NCBI RefSeq assembly: GCF_003634705.1
Contig: NZ_RBWU01000001.1
Span: 1,054,001-1,118,000 of the forward strand
Direction of reading: 5' to 3'
From: Actinomadura pelletieri DSM 43383
GTDB lineage: Bacteria; Actinomycetota; Actinomycetes; Streptosporangiales; Streptosporangiaceae
DNA: 64,000 nt
In this document: piece by piece, positions 56,347-63,677 of the stretch
How the letters are laid out: the number at the start of each line of letters is the position of its first letter
How positions within the stretch are numbered: the stretch's first letter is position 1
Translations under genes and position numbers: made by a program
The notes under the pieces: generated by a model
Database searches by the model: none
What the model saw: only the letters and a program-made list of their open reading frames with translations
What the model was told of the DNA's origin: nothing

Positions 56347-56392
56347 GCGTGTGCGGGGCTCGACCTGGACAGTCATGCTGCCCCGCACACGC
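56347..56392 (+). promoter_or_regulatory. 12-bp inverted repeat before the small membrane gene
   Basis: GCGTGTGCGGGG (56347-56358) pairs perfectly with CCCCGCACACGC (56381-56392) over a 22-bp loop. It ends about 30 bp before the start codon of the 61-residue gene. It may be a terminator of upstream RNA or a leader attenuator. Confidence 0.6.
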
Positions 56393-56421
56393 GGCCCGAG
56401 TAGCCCCTAAAGGAGGCCCTC

Positions 56422-56607
56422 ATGTCCACACTAGCGAACGGCGGTGACGTGGTCACCGTTGCGTTCATCGTGAGCGCTACCGCCGTTCTTCTCGCGGCCC
56501 TAGGGATGGATCCCACGGCCGTGCAAACGATCACTATAGAGCTGGCAAGCCTGCTCGGAGGCTACGCAGTCGGCAGGTTGGATCAATCAACGCCCCCAAG
56601 GGCGTGA
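56422..56607 (+). CDS. 61-residue hydrophobic protein
   Basis: A small protein with an ideal ribosome site (AAAGGAGG) seven bases ahead of its ATG, which makes the call credible. Hydrophobic segment VVTVAFIVSATAVLLAALGM is followed by ITIELASLLGGYAVGRLD, so one or two membrane helices. A strong hairpin precedes it. Possibly a holin- or toxin-like membrane peptide; no family recognised. Confidence 0.6.
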   Translation: MSTLANGGDVVTVAFIVSATAVLLAALGMDPTAVQTITIELASLLGGYAVGRLDQSTPPRA

Positions 56608-57493
56608 CCCTCCCAGCCTTGGAGAGCGCACGGCGCGAGGGTGTCTCCAAGGCCGCTTGAGCGAGCTCGAACCAGGGGGCTGCGCCGCCCCCTGGACCCC
56701 GCGAGCCGGGGTGCTCGTTCGCGCGAAACTGTCTGTCACACCGTCTCGCCGTTCGCGCGGGCGCACCCTCCGGGACGGGTGCGGGTGCTAACGGCGGTGC
56801 TAACAACGGGGTCGGATGACCTTGGACAGGTGTGGACGGGCGGGAGGTTGCCGCGCTGGTCAGGAGGCATATGGGACGGGCCTGGACAGTCCTGATCTTG
56901 CTACGGATCAGACGGCGATGGTTGCGCCCTACGATCGCCACAGCATGGCTGAGGTGGGTACGTGGCTGGGGGCGATCGCTGCCGCGCGGCTTCCGGTGAT
57001 CACCCACTCCCTGACGATGAAAGCGGGACCGGCAGGGCAGACGACCGCCAGGGCTGACCCACCAGCACCCCAGCCACGCAGGACAGGGCCACGGGAAAAC
57101 CCCGCCCCGCGCACAAGCCGCCGCAACATCCACCGGCCCCGCAGCCCAACGGACTACGCCGCCCGCCCCGCACCCGGCAGAGCACACGACCGACACGGCA
57201 GCCGCACAACATCCGGCCCGGAACCACCCCGAGGCCCCACCAACACCGCTCGCCGAGGATGAACAAACTTCCACCCACGACCGCCGCAGCGCCCGCATCC
57301 GTTGCTTGGTTGCTCGTCTCGCATGACAGCCACTCTGTCGCCCGGAAACGTCCTATTGAAGGTCCTTCTTAGGGCCTATAGAGGACGTTTGAAGGTCCTT
57401 ACCCGCTGTCTGGTGGGTCACAGTGCCCGCTCAGGGACGTTATGAGCGCTAGAGTCGGACTTGAAGAGGACCCAAGGAGGAGGACGAGCACCG
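56608..57493. other. gene-poor stretch in element 2
   Basis: About 880 bp with no credible gene; open frames here are short, Arg/Pro-rich and unsupported by ribosome sites. It contains a GC hairpin GGGGCTGCGCCGCCCC near 56677 and, at its end, the operator-like repeats of the regulator at 57494. Confidence 0.45.
57356..57400. promoter_or_regulatory. operator-like direct repeats upstream of the TPR regulator
   Basis: TTGAAGGTCCTT occurs at 57356-57367 and 57389-57400, 33 bp apart (three helical turns). Each contains the palindrome AAGG-T-CCTT. AACGTCCT and AGGACGTT flank and separate them as an inverted pair. About 100 bp ahead of the regulator start. Confidence 0.5.
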
Positions 57494-58771
57494 ATGCCGC
57501 GCGCAGTAGGCAACACGCGTCTCAAAGCGGCCCGACAGCATGCCGGTTACGCATCTCAGCAGGCACTAGCCGACGCCATGACGACAGCCGCTCCGTTGCT
57601 GGGCCTGGGAAACATGCAGATCAGCGCGCGGCAGATACGACGATGGGAGTCCGCGTCTCCACCGTGGCCGCGCGCCGATCATCAACGACTCTTGGTGCAC
57701 CTGCTCAAGCTGCCCATCGAAGAACTCGGCTTTACCCCGCCGTGGGAGCCGTCCAACTCTCCTAGCCCGACACGGTCGAACACGGCCGCTCACGCACTCT
57801 CGGGCCAGGTCACCGGGGCCACCCTCCCACTTCCCAAGGCCAACACCGCTGTTCAGCCGCCCACCGTCGGAGCCGACTTCGCCGCGATCAACGGAGCGTT
57901 GCGACGCCTCTACTTCTCAGTTCAGCCCGCCCAGCTCCACCCCGCCGTGGTCGAGCACACAAAACTTGGTACGCAGCTACTCGCCGAAACCACCGGCGTT
58001 CCGCGCACCATCCTCGCTACCGCACTCGCCGAGTCCCTGCTACTGGTCGGCCGCATCGAGTTCTTCGACCTCCGCCAGCCCGAGGACGCCGACGCCTCAT
58101 ACGTCCGAGCCCTCCAGGCCGCAGGCGAAGCCGATGACCCCCTGTTGGGTGCCGCGATCCTCGCCCACGCCGCGTTCATCCCAGGATGGGACGGCCGACG
58201 CGACGAGGCCGCCGAACGGATGCGCGCCGCCCGCACCTATGCCCGACGAGGCGCCGCACCCGCCGAGTTCCTGGCATGGCTGGACGCAGTCGAAGCCGAG
58301 TGCGAAACCCGATGCGGACACCCCCGCGAAGCCCTCCGACTCATCAACCACGCCGAACACCTACTGACCGAGAGCACCGAACAACCGGCCCCCGAGTGGT
58401 TCAACTGGTTCTCACCCATCAGCCTCGCCTCATTCAAGGGAGACACCCAACTAAAGGCCGGTCAGCCCGCCCAAGCCCAGGCCACCCTCCTAGGCGTCCT
58501 AGAGGCAATCGGCGACACCAACGCCAAACAACGATCGGTCATCCTCGGCGACCTGGCCGCCGTCGAGATCGCCCAAAGCGACCCCGAGGCCGCATGCTCC
58601 TACGCCGAACAGGCCCTAGACCAACTCGCCGTCACTTGGTACGCAACCGGCATGGACCGCGTACACGACGTCCGCCGCGCCCTCCAACCCTGGGCCGACA
58701 CCGAATGCGTCCGCCGCCTAGACGACCGCCTATACGGATGGCAGACAACCCTCAGCGCCCTTCAGCGTTGA
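57494..58771 (+). CDS. XRE-type regulator with TPR-like C-terminus
   Basis: About 425 residues from the ATG at 57494, after AGGAGGAGG. The N-terminus is a helix-turn-helix (TRLKAARQHAGYASQQALAD, then ISARQIRRWESASPPWPRAD). After a linker, residues about 140-415 form helical repeats (ATALAESLLLVGRIEFFDLR, LLGAAILAHAAFIPGWDGRR, VILGDLAAVEIAQSDPEAAC), a TPR-like sensor as in many actinobacterial cytoplasmic regulators. Likely an autoregulator through the 57356 repeats. It is convergent with, and overlaps by 20 bp, the HAD gene. Confidence 0.82.
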   Translation: MPRAVGNTRLKAARQHAGYASQQALADAMTTAAPLLGLGNMQISARQIRRWESASPPWPRADHQRLLVHLLKLPIEELGFTPPWEPSNSPSPTRSNTAAHALSGQVTGATLPLPKANTAVQPPTVGADFAAINGALRRLYFSVQPAQLHPAVVEHTKLGTQLLAETTGVPRTILATALAESLLLVGRIEFFDLRQPEDADASYVRALQAAGEADDPLLGAAILAHAAFIPGWDGRRDEAAERMRAARTYARRGAAPAEFLAWLDAVEAECETRCGHPREALRLINHAEHLLTESTEQPAPEWFNWFSPISLASFKGDTQLKAGQPAQAQATLLGVLEAIGDTNAKQRSVILGDLAAVEIAQSDPEAACSYAEQALDQLAVTWYATGMDRVHDVRRALQPWADTECVRRLDDRLYGWQTTLSALQR

Positions 58772-59411
58772 ACGCAGCGACACGGCCCGGAAGCTCGGCC
58801 AGCGAATCAATCCGCATCGTCGGAACGCGGTCGGCCTCCGGGTCGTCCTGCTGAATGATCCCCCACGGCCCACGCCGGATCAGCGCCGTCCGCAACCCCG
58901 CCGCAGCCGCGGGCATGATGTCGTTGTCCAACCGGTCACCCACGTACAGCACTTCCCCCGCCTCACACGGCGCAGCGTCCACCACACACCGGAAGAACCC
59001 TGGATCAGGCTTGGCCACCTCCCAGTCATCCGACGTCGCGACCATGTCACACGGCAACTCCAGCGCCCGCAGGATGCCCCCGGCCCGCACCGTCTGATTC
59101 CCCGCGATCCCGACCCACAGCCCATCACCCCGCAGCTTGGCCAACGTCGGACGCGCATCCGGGTACAAGTCCTCCTCCCCGAACGTCTCAGCCTGCCCCA
59201 CCGAAGCCCGCTCCTCACGCTGCTGAGTCAGATCAAACCCCGGCGCGAACACCTGGAACGTCTCCCGATAGTCCAACCCCCGAGCGATCACCGCCCCGAA
59301 CATCGCCGAGAACGTATGCCGAGGCACCCCCAACCAATCAGCCCACGTCCCATACTCCCGAGACTCATCAACCAGACACTCACCAACATCGAACACCACA
59401 GCACGAATCAT
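58752..59411 (-). CDS. HAD-superfamily hydrolase
   Basis: 219 residues from the ATG at 59411. HAD motif I is AVVFDVGECLVDE, keeping the nucleophile Asp but with Gly in place of the second Asp, so classic phosphatase chemistry may be altered. Motif II is IAGNQTV (Asn where Ser/Thr is usual). Motif III Lys lies in WEVAKPDPGFF, and motif IV in VLYVGDRLDNDIMPA. It overlaps the convergent TPR-regulator gene. Substrate unknown. Confidence 0.85.
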   Translation of the reverse strand: MIRAVVFDVGECLVDESREYGTWADWLGVPRHTFSAMFGAVIARGLDYRETFQVFAPGFDLTQQREERASVGQAETFGEEDLYPDARPTLAKLRGDGLWVGIAGNQTVRAGGILRALELPCDMVATSDDWEVAKPDPGFFRCVVDAAPCEAGEVLYVGDRLDNDIMPAAAAGLRTALIRRGPWGIIQQDDPEADRVPTMRIDSLAELPGRVAAFNAEGR

Positions 59412-59475
59412 GCCCGCTACTCTACTGCCACCAAAAAACCTGTCCCTCAGGGATACCTCAGCGGTAGCGGACAGC

Positions 59476-61176
59476 CTAATTGAAACGCAGCCCAAATAGG
59501 CCACCATCATCATACGCGTCCGTCATCCTGGCGCTTTCTCGATACTCACTTGCAAATCCCTCGCGCTGTGCCTTTTCTAGATCATCAGAGTTGAGAGTAA
59601 CAATATACTGCAGCCCTTCGTCCACCGCCACTTCGCTCGCAAGGTTCAACGCACTAGCCATTTGACGTCCTTCAACTCCATCGTAAAGATGACTGTCGTG
59701 GACGAGGAAATTAGGCCCGCGACCGAGTCTATGCGCAGTTACAGCTAGGGTCAGATCAAAGCAAAAGAGCGCCATGCTCCGAACGCCTTCGCTCTTGTCG
59801 CCACCGATGGTAGGAGTGAACTTGTAACCGGATTTCGAAGGCTCGATAGATAGAGATGCCGGCCTCTTGCGACCATAGATGCGATAGGCGAACGCAGAAT
59901 ACGTCCTTCCTATCTCCTCAATATGTACACGACGTTCGGCGAGATCAGAGCTAAACAGGATTTCTAGCTCGGCACTTCGCAACTGCAGGTGACGATTGGC
60001 ATTCTCCCAACGATCGACCGTTTCACGACGCTCAATTAACTCGGCTAGGCGCCCGGAAAGCTTCCCGAGTTGACGTTGCAACTCCTGGTAGGTTGCAAGC
60101 GCGCCTCCAGCTTCGAGGAGCCGCATGAGACTTGAGCGTTCTTCGTCGGCACGCGCTAGGCGCTCACGGTCGTCAGCGATATCCTCTGTTAGTCTCGCGC
60201 GCTCTGTCTCAAGATACCGCCGCCGATTATTTATCACGGAGGCGTGAAATTCTTCGACCTCAGCGAATCGTCGCTTAACATGAGCAGGCAGAACAAGGCC
60301 AACCTGATCATAAACTTGCTCAAGGTATTCATGATCGGGCTGAGTGTCATCTTCTTGGTTGATAGCTTGGTCGATATCGGAAAGCCGACGCTCGGAAAGC
60401 ACCAGTCTGTCATTGAGCGCTCTAATCTGTCGGCTTAGCTGATCAGCCTGAGCCCGGTACTCCGAGTAGCGTTCGACCACTTTGAAACTTGACAACTGCT
60501 CGGTGAGGGCTTCTTCTTCGATCCGCAGCGTGCGTATCTCCGCGTCGAGATCACGCGCACGTCCAAGAGTCATCCCGAGAATTGGATCGCGTGTCGCCTT
60601 CCTGAGATCTCGGAGATTCTTCTCTGCAGCCGAAATCTCCTTAATCTTTCCTACCAGGCCCGTGTCCAGCCCGAACAGCCAAGCCAGGGCTGGCTGGGTC
60701 GCAAGCGCAGCTTGTTTTTTGTGGGTTTCGACAGGGCTCGAAAAAGCACCGTTAGCGACATCTCTTAAATAGAAAGCTATAAGTGACCTATAGCTAGGCT
60801 CGCCATCGTAGCCTTGAAGACCAAATAGCTCCCTGCCGAGTTCCTGCCGCCACTGATTGAGACGCCATTTTGTGTCGCCCTGGGAAACGAAAGCGGGGGT
60901 CACCCCTGACCTACCGGCAGTAGCCACGGCAGATCCAAGGTCGAACTTTAGCCAAAAAGTTGCACTCTCCAGCTCGGGCCGTCTAAGTACGTGGTCCGGC
61001 CGAGCATCAGCGCCGAGCAAGAAGTCCAACACCCTGATTAGGCTAGTTTTCCCAACGGCATTACGACTATCTTGAGAAGCTGCCTTCTTGGTTCGCTCAG
61101 CAAGTACGATATTTAGACCATAACCAAACCTCGCAGCTTTGAACTTTTCGAGATCGCTCGTCAGACTACGAAGCAT
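59476..61176 (-). CDS. ABC-three-component system ATPase, DUF2326 family
   Basis: 566 residues. An SMC/Rad50-like ABC ATPase: Walker A is split around SRNAVGKTSLIRVLDFLLGA near residue 40, a long coiled coil fills about 175-410, and the C-terminal half-site has VRSMALFCFDLTLAVTAHRL and GRGPNFLVHDSHLYDGVEGR (Walker B-like region), ending in DDGGLFGLRFN. This is the DUF2326 type that powers ABC-3C conflict systems. It lies last in a three-gene operon, overlapping the middle component by 11 bp. Lower GC than core genes. Confidence 0.85.
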   Translation of the reverse strand: MLRSLTSDLEKFKAARFGYGLNIVLAERTKKAASQDSRNAVGKTSLIRVLDFLLGADARPDHVLRRPELESATFWLKFDLGSAVATAGRSGVTPAFVSQGDTKWRLNQWRQELGRELFGLQGYDGEPSYRSLIAFYLRDVANGAFSSPVETHKKQAALATQPALAWLFGLDTGLVGKIKEISAAEKNLRDLRKATRDPILGMTLGRARDLDAEIRTLRIEEEALTEQLSSFKVVERYSEYRAQADQLSRQIRALNDRLVLSERRLSDIDQAINQEDDTQPDHEYLEQVYDQVGLVLPAHVKRRFAEVEEFHASVINNRRRYLETERARLTEDIADDRERLARADEERSSLMRLLEAGGALATYQELQRQLGKLSGRLAELIERRETVDRWENANRHLQLRSAELEILFSSDLAERRVHIEEIGRTYSAFAYRIYGRKRPASLSIEPSKSGYKFTPTIGGDKSEGVRSMALFCFDLTLAVTAHRLGRGPNFLVHDSHLYDGVEGRQMASALNLASEVAVDEGLQYIVTLNSDDLEKAQREGFASEYRESARMTDAYDDGGLFGLRFN

Positions 61177-61417
61177 GCGACACCCTCGTTAGCTCGCCAG
61201 CTTCTAGCTTAATCGAACCAGTAGTGTACAAGAAATCGAGGGTCAGAGCGAACCACCAAAATGGAATAGACGACGGCATCTTATGTTCAACTCTCCACGC
61301 GATAAGACGATCAAGGACAGTGCTAACCGTCGCTGGCTGGTCCAACTGCATCAATACTTGTGCACCAACTGCAATGAGTGCTTGGTCTGGCGCAATATTC
61401 TTGGTTGGAAGGATCAT
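61166..61417 (-). CDS. ABC-three-component system middle component
   Basis: 83 residues (APDQALIAVGAQVLMQLDQP, then STVLDRLIAWRVEHKMPSSI and FWWFALTLDFLYTTGSIKLE). A small winged-helix-like protein in the middle of the operon, with 4-bp and 11-bp overlaps to its neighbours. Length and place fit the ABC-3C middle component, which links effector and ATPase. Confidence 0.8.
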   Translation of the reverse strand: MILPTKNIAPDQALIAVGAQVLMQLDQPATVSTVLDRLIAWRVEHKMPSSIPFWWFALTLDFLYTTGSIKLEAGELTRVSHAS

Positions 61418-62337
61418 ACTCTCTCGCTTGGCATCTCAAATATTTCACAACTTTCAAAGAAGTGCGTCACTACCATCATTGCTGCGCTGCGCTGTTCTTC
61501 TGCGTCATCCAACGCCGTACCAGGAAAAGCTTCTTCAATTAGATCATCACAAAGTGCATGAAAAATTGCGTCCGAGTTTTGCAAGCGGGCCTTATGAGCG
61601 TCATAGCGCACCCGGAGATTTTCGGAAACCTGAGCTCGCTCCCCGGGTGTTGCTTTTGAGAAGTAAAACCTTACATGAGTCGTGTGTACTTGGAAGCGTT
61701 TGATTAATTCCGCTACCTCTACGCCAAACTCATTGAACTCAATCTTACCAAAAGGAACAGCCGCAACATCATCGGACTCTTCTCTCAGGCGAGTGCGTGC
61801 CAAGCTCTCTACGCATCGAGCAATGTACGTCATTCCTGCGGGGTGATCAGAGGGCGGTGCACCTAAGACGTGAACTAGTTTTTCTCGGGTAGTTTTTTCT
61901 AGACAATGATCCCAGAGAACTTGTGGAGGCCAGACCTCAATAGCGACAACATTATCTTGATATTCAGACTTGAGTTCGATTACTCCCTCTGCGGCCATTA
62001 TTGGGAGACCGTTAGCGTTATTGTGGACAAACGCCCATCGGTTCATGAGTATGCCCCAATGCTGAAGGGCGGCGAAAAAATCGTCGTGAATCTTATCGGT
62101 CACATAATTTTGATCCGGCTTGCTTGCTCCATAGCAAGCCAGCATTAATCCATCGACCCACCCGTCACATCCTTTGTCTCCCCGACCTCCGGGATCTACT
62201 TGAATAAAGCTTCCTCCATGTCTGGCGTGCATAAGATTTGTGACGAAATCTTGCCATTCAAACCCTGTTTTACGGATTGAGTACGCCATGAACTGACTGT
62301 GAAGCCAAGCGCGATCCTGGTCAGAGATAGCACTCAT
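61414..62337 (-). CDS. ABC-three-component system effector-type protein, nuclease-like N-terminus
   Basis: 307 residues. The N-terminus (FEWQDFVTNLMHARHGGSFI, then DPGGRGDKGCDGWVDGLMLA) resembles the restriction-endonuclease-like fold with Asp residues after a Gly-rich turn. The C-terminal half is helical (HFFESCEIFEMPSERV at the end), as in the ABC-3C C-terminal domain. First gene of the operon. It would be the effector that acts on nucleic acid when the ATPase senses invasion (family-based inference). Gene GC is low. Confidence 0.78.
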   Translation of the reverse strand: MSAISDQDRAWLHSQFMAYSIRKTGFEWQDFVTNLMHARHGGSFIQVDPGGRGDKGCDGWVDGLMLACYGASKPDQNYVTDKIHDDFFAALQHWGILMNRWAFVHNNANGLPIMAAEGVIELKSEYQDNVVAIEVWPPQVLWDHCLEKTTREKLVHVLGAPPSDHPAGMTYIARCVESLARTRLREESDDVAAVPFGKIEFNEFGVEVAELIKRFQVHTTHVRFYFSKATPGERAQVSENLRVRYDAHKARLQNSDAIFHALCDDLIEEAFPGTALDDAEEQRSAAMMVVTHFFESCEIFEMPSERV

Positions 62338-62547
62338 TTCAAAAGGTTTCCTCGAAATCCCATCGCCTTTACGGTATGACTACCCGCTGTGGCGCAGTTT
62401 ATACGTAACTTATGCGGAACGTCTCTCAAGTTTTGAGATTACGAGGCTGCCTGGCAAGACGCACACCGCATCATGGCCGTGACCGGCCAGACCCGAGGGT
62501 CCCCGACAGGGCGCATGCTGCGACCGCAGAGGACGCAAGGGATTAGC

Positions 62548-62984
62548 TGCCGAATTGGGCTGTTTTGGATCAAGGGGCGGCGGCGCTTGCGCCGCTGCGC
62601 GGCCCAGCGCCGGGCCGCCCAGAGCGTGCGGCGTGGGCGCCGGTCACCGGACGGCCGCGCCGGGCCGCGCATCGCGCCGCCTCTGTCAGCCTCCGCCCCA
62701 ACCGGCCGTCACGGGGTCGCGCCGCCGCCCCGTCGCCACCGAGCTGGGCATTTCGCCTCCGCCAGCACAGGGACGTTGCAGGCTGCACTGGAAATGCGCA
62801 TGGCTCCCCCGACCCGATCCATCGAGGATGGCGTCGGCCGGAACCTGTCAAGGGCGCCGATGGCGTCACTACGTGATGGCCTACGGCCACCCTTGACAGA
62901 ACCCGTCCGCCGCTAGGTACAGGTCCCGTCGGGGCCGGGGGAGGAAGGTAGGGGGAAGAACTGCGGCTGCGCCGCACGCCCAAG
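62548..62984. other. conserved non-coding module near the right end of element 2
   Basis: Second copy of the module at 49725-50161, with the same opening and ending and roughly the same spacing to the att core. The inverted repeat CTGTCAAGGG (62845-62854) and CCCTTGACAG (62890-62899) is exactly kept although the middle sequence differs. The 62338-62547 stretch before it holds the ABC-3C promoter region only. Confidence 0.7.
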
Positions 62985-63186
62985 GCGATCAGGGGTACAG
63001 CTACCACGCGTGTACGGGACGTCCAGACCAGGAGCGCGCAGAGCGGTTGTCTGTCACACTAGGGCCGTTGCTGGGTTGAGCTCGGTGTCTCACCGAGTCT
63101 CGGGGCTACTGCTTCTCGGCGGCGCTGCCTACCTTGCTGAATCCACTTCCGGACGGTCGTCCGAAGGAAGAGGCGAAGGGGAGGTG

Positions 63187-63288
63187 ATGCTCATGAAGAA
63201 GTGGCGCTCATGGTTCAACCCTGCTGCAACTGTCGCGAGCAACATCCTGGCAAGCCTGTTCGCCGCCGCTGCAGTAGCACCGGGCTGA
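63187..63288 (+). CDS. 33-residue hydrophobic peptide
   Basis: ATG at 63187 after AAGGGGAGGTG. It starts MLMKKWRSWFNP, followed by a hydrophobic helix (AATVASNILASLFAAAAVA). Size and basic start plus membrane helix recall type I toxin peptides, but no antisense RNA is evident. Could also be a remnant. The 63289-63419 stretch after it shows no gene. Confidence 0.4.
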   Translation: MLMKKWRSWFNPAATVASNILASLFAAAAVAPG

Positions 63289-63419
63289 GCCCAGCAGCAC
63301 GGAACAGTTGCGGAACGGGCGACCCCGGTTGTGCCGGGTAAGGCCCGCGTTTGCTGGTCAGGGGGCGTGGCTACTCCTCTTCCTGGTCAATCCATCCTGC
63401 TGAGAACCTGGGCCCGGAG

Positions 63420-63441
63420 CGTGCCCGTTGCGTGCCCGTTG
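63420..63441. repeat. paired direct repeats CGTGCCCGTTG, right end of element 2
   Basis: CGTGCCCGTTG at 63420-63430 and 63431-63441, 11 bp apart, about 100 bp before att copy 3. It matches the left-end pair of element 1 (CGTGCCCG) better than that of element 2. Confidence 0.6.
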
Positions 63442-63540
63442 GAGCGGGCGATCTCGGGGCCGAACGGTCGTCAGCGGGGTTGGAGGCACGTAAGGGGAGG
63501 TCAGCGGTGTGGCTGGTGATCGTTGATCTAGAAAAGTGAC

Positions 63541-63586
63541 TTCCCAAGCTGACAGCGCGGGTTCGATTCCCGTCACCCGCTCCCAC
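63541..63586 (+). other. attachment site copy 3 (junction of elements 2 and 3)
   Basis: Third exact 46-bp copy of the tRNA-Gly 3' end, with one further matching C at 63540. A decayed version of the AAGGCCCAGG hairpin follows (63591-63630). Confidence 0.92.
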
Positions 63587-63656
63587 CCCAAAGGCCCAGG
63601 TCAGGGACTAGATCTCCGACACTAGGCCTTGATCGTTTCCGGCGCCGCGAGGCCAC

Positions 63657-63677
63657 CGGGCGATTAGCGGGCGATTA
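63657..63677. repeat. paired direct repeats CGGGCGATTA, left end of element 3
   Basis: CGGGCGATTA at 63657-63666 and 63668-63677, 11 bp apart, overlapping the integrase 3 stop codon (63675-63677), as at the other two left ends. Confidence 0.6.

Larger units (their letters stand above)
55712..56421. other. non-coding, AT-richer region with repeats and a hairpin
   Basis: About 700 bp after the peptidase gene. It holds the 50-bp tandem repeats (55891-56040), an ATGCT-GG-AGCAT hairpin near 56063, and a 12-bp inverted repeat (56347-56392) just before a small gene. I see no other coding sequence. Confidence 0.5.
50413..63586. mobile_element. element 2: deletion derivative of an AICE carrying an ABC-3C defence operon
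   Basis: About 13.2 kb between att copies 2 and 3. It has only the C-terminal half of an integrase and a beheaded GntR gene, joined head-to-head at 51361; xis, rep and tra are missing. Accessory genes remain: a six-gene tiny operon, a regulator with HEXXGH peptidase, a TPR regulator with a HAD hydrolase, and a DUF2326 ABC-3C operon. The right end carries the conserved non-coding module. It cannot excise by itself but both att sites are intact. Confidence 0.85.

Noticed and set aside
56816..57262. 148-residue frame in the gene-poor part of element 2
   Set aside because: Pro/Arg/Thr-rich, no ribosome site, no recognisable fold.
50413..63586. Possible second and third tRNA-Gly genes
   Set aside because: Only the 3' 40 or so tRNA bases are present at 50413 and 63541; the acceptor 5' strand and D arm are missing.
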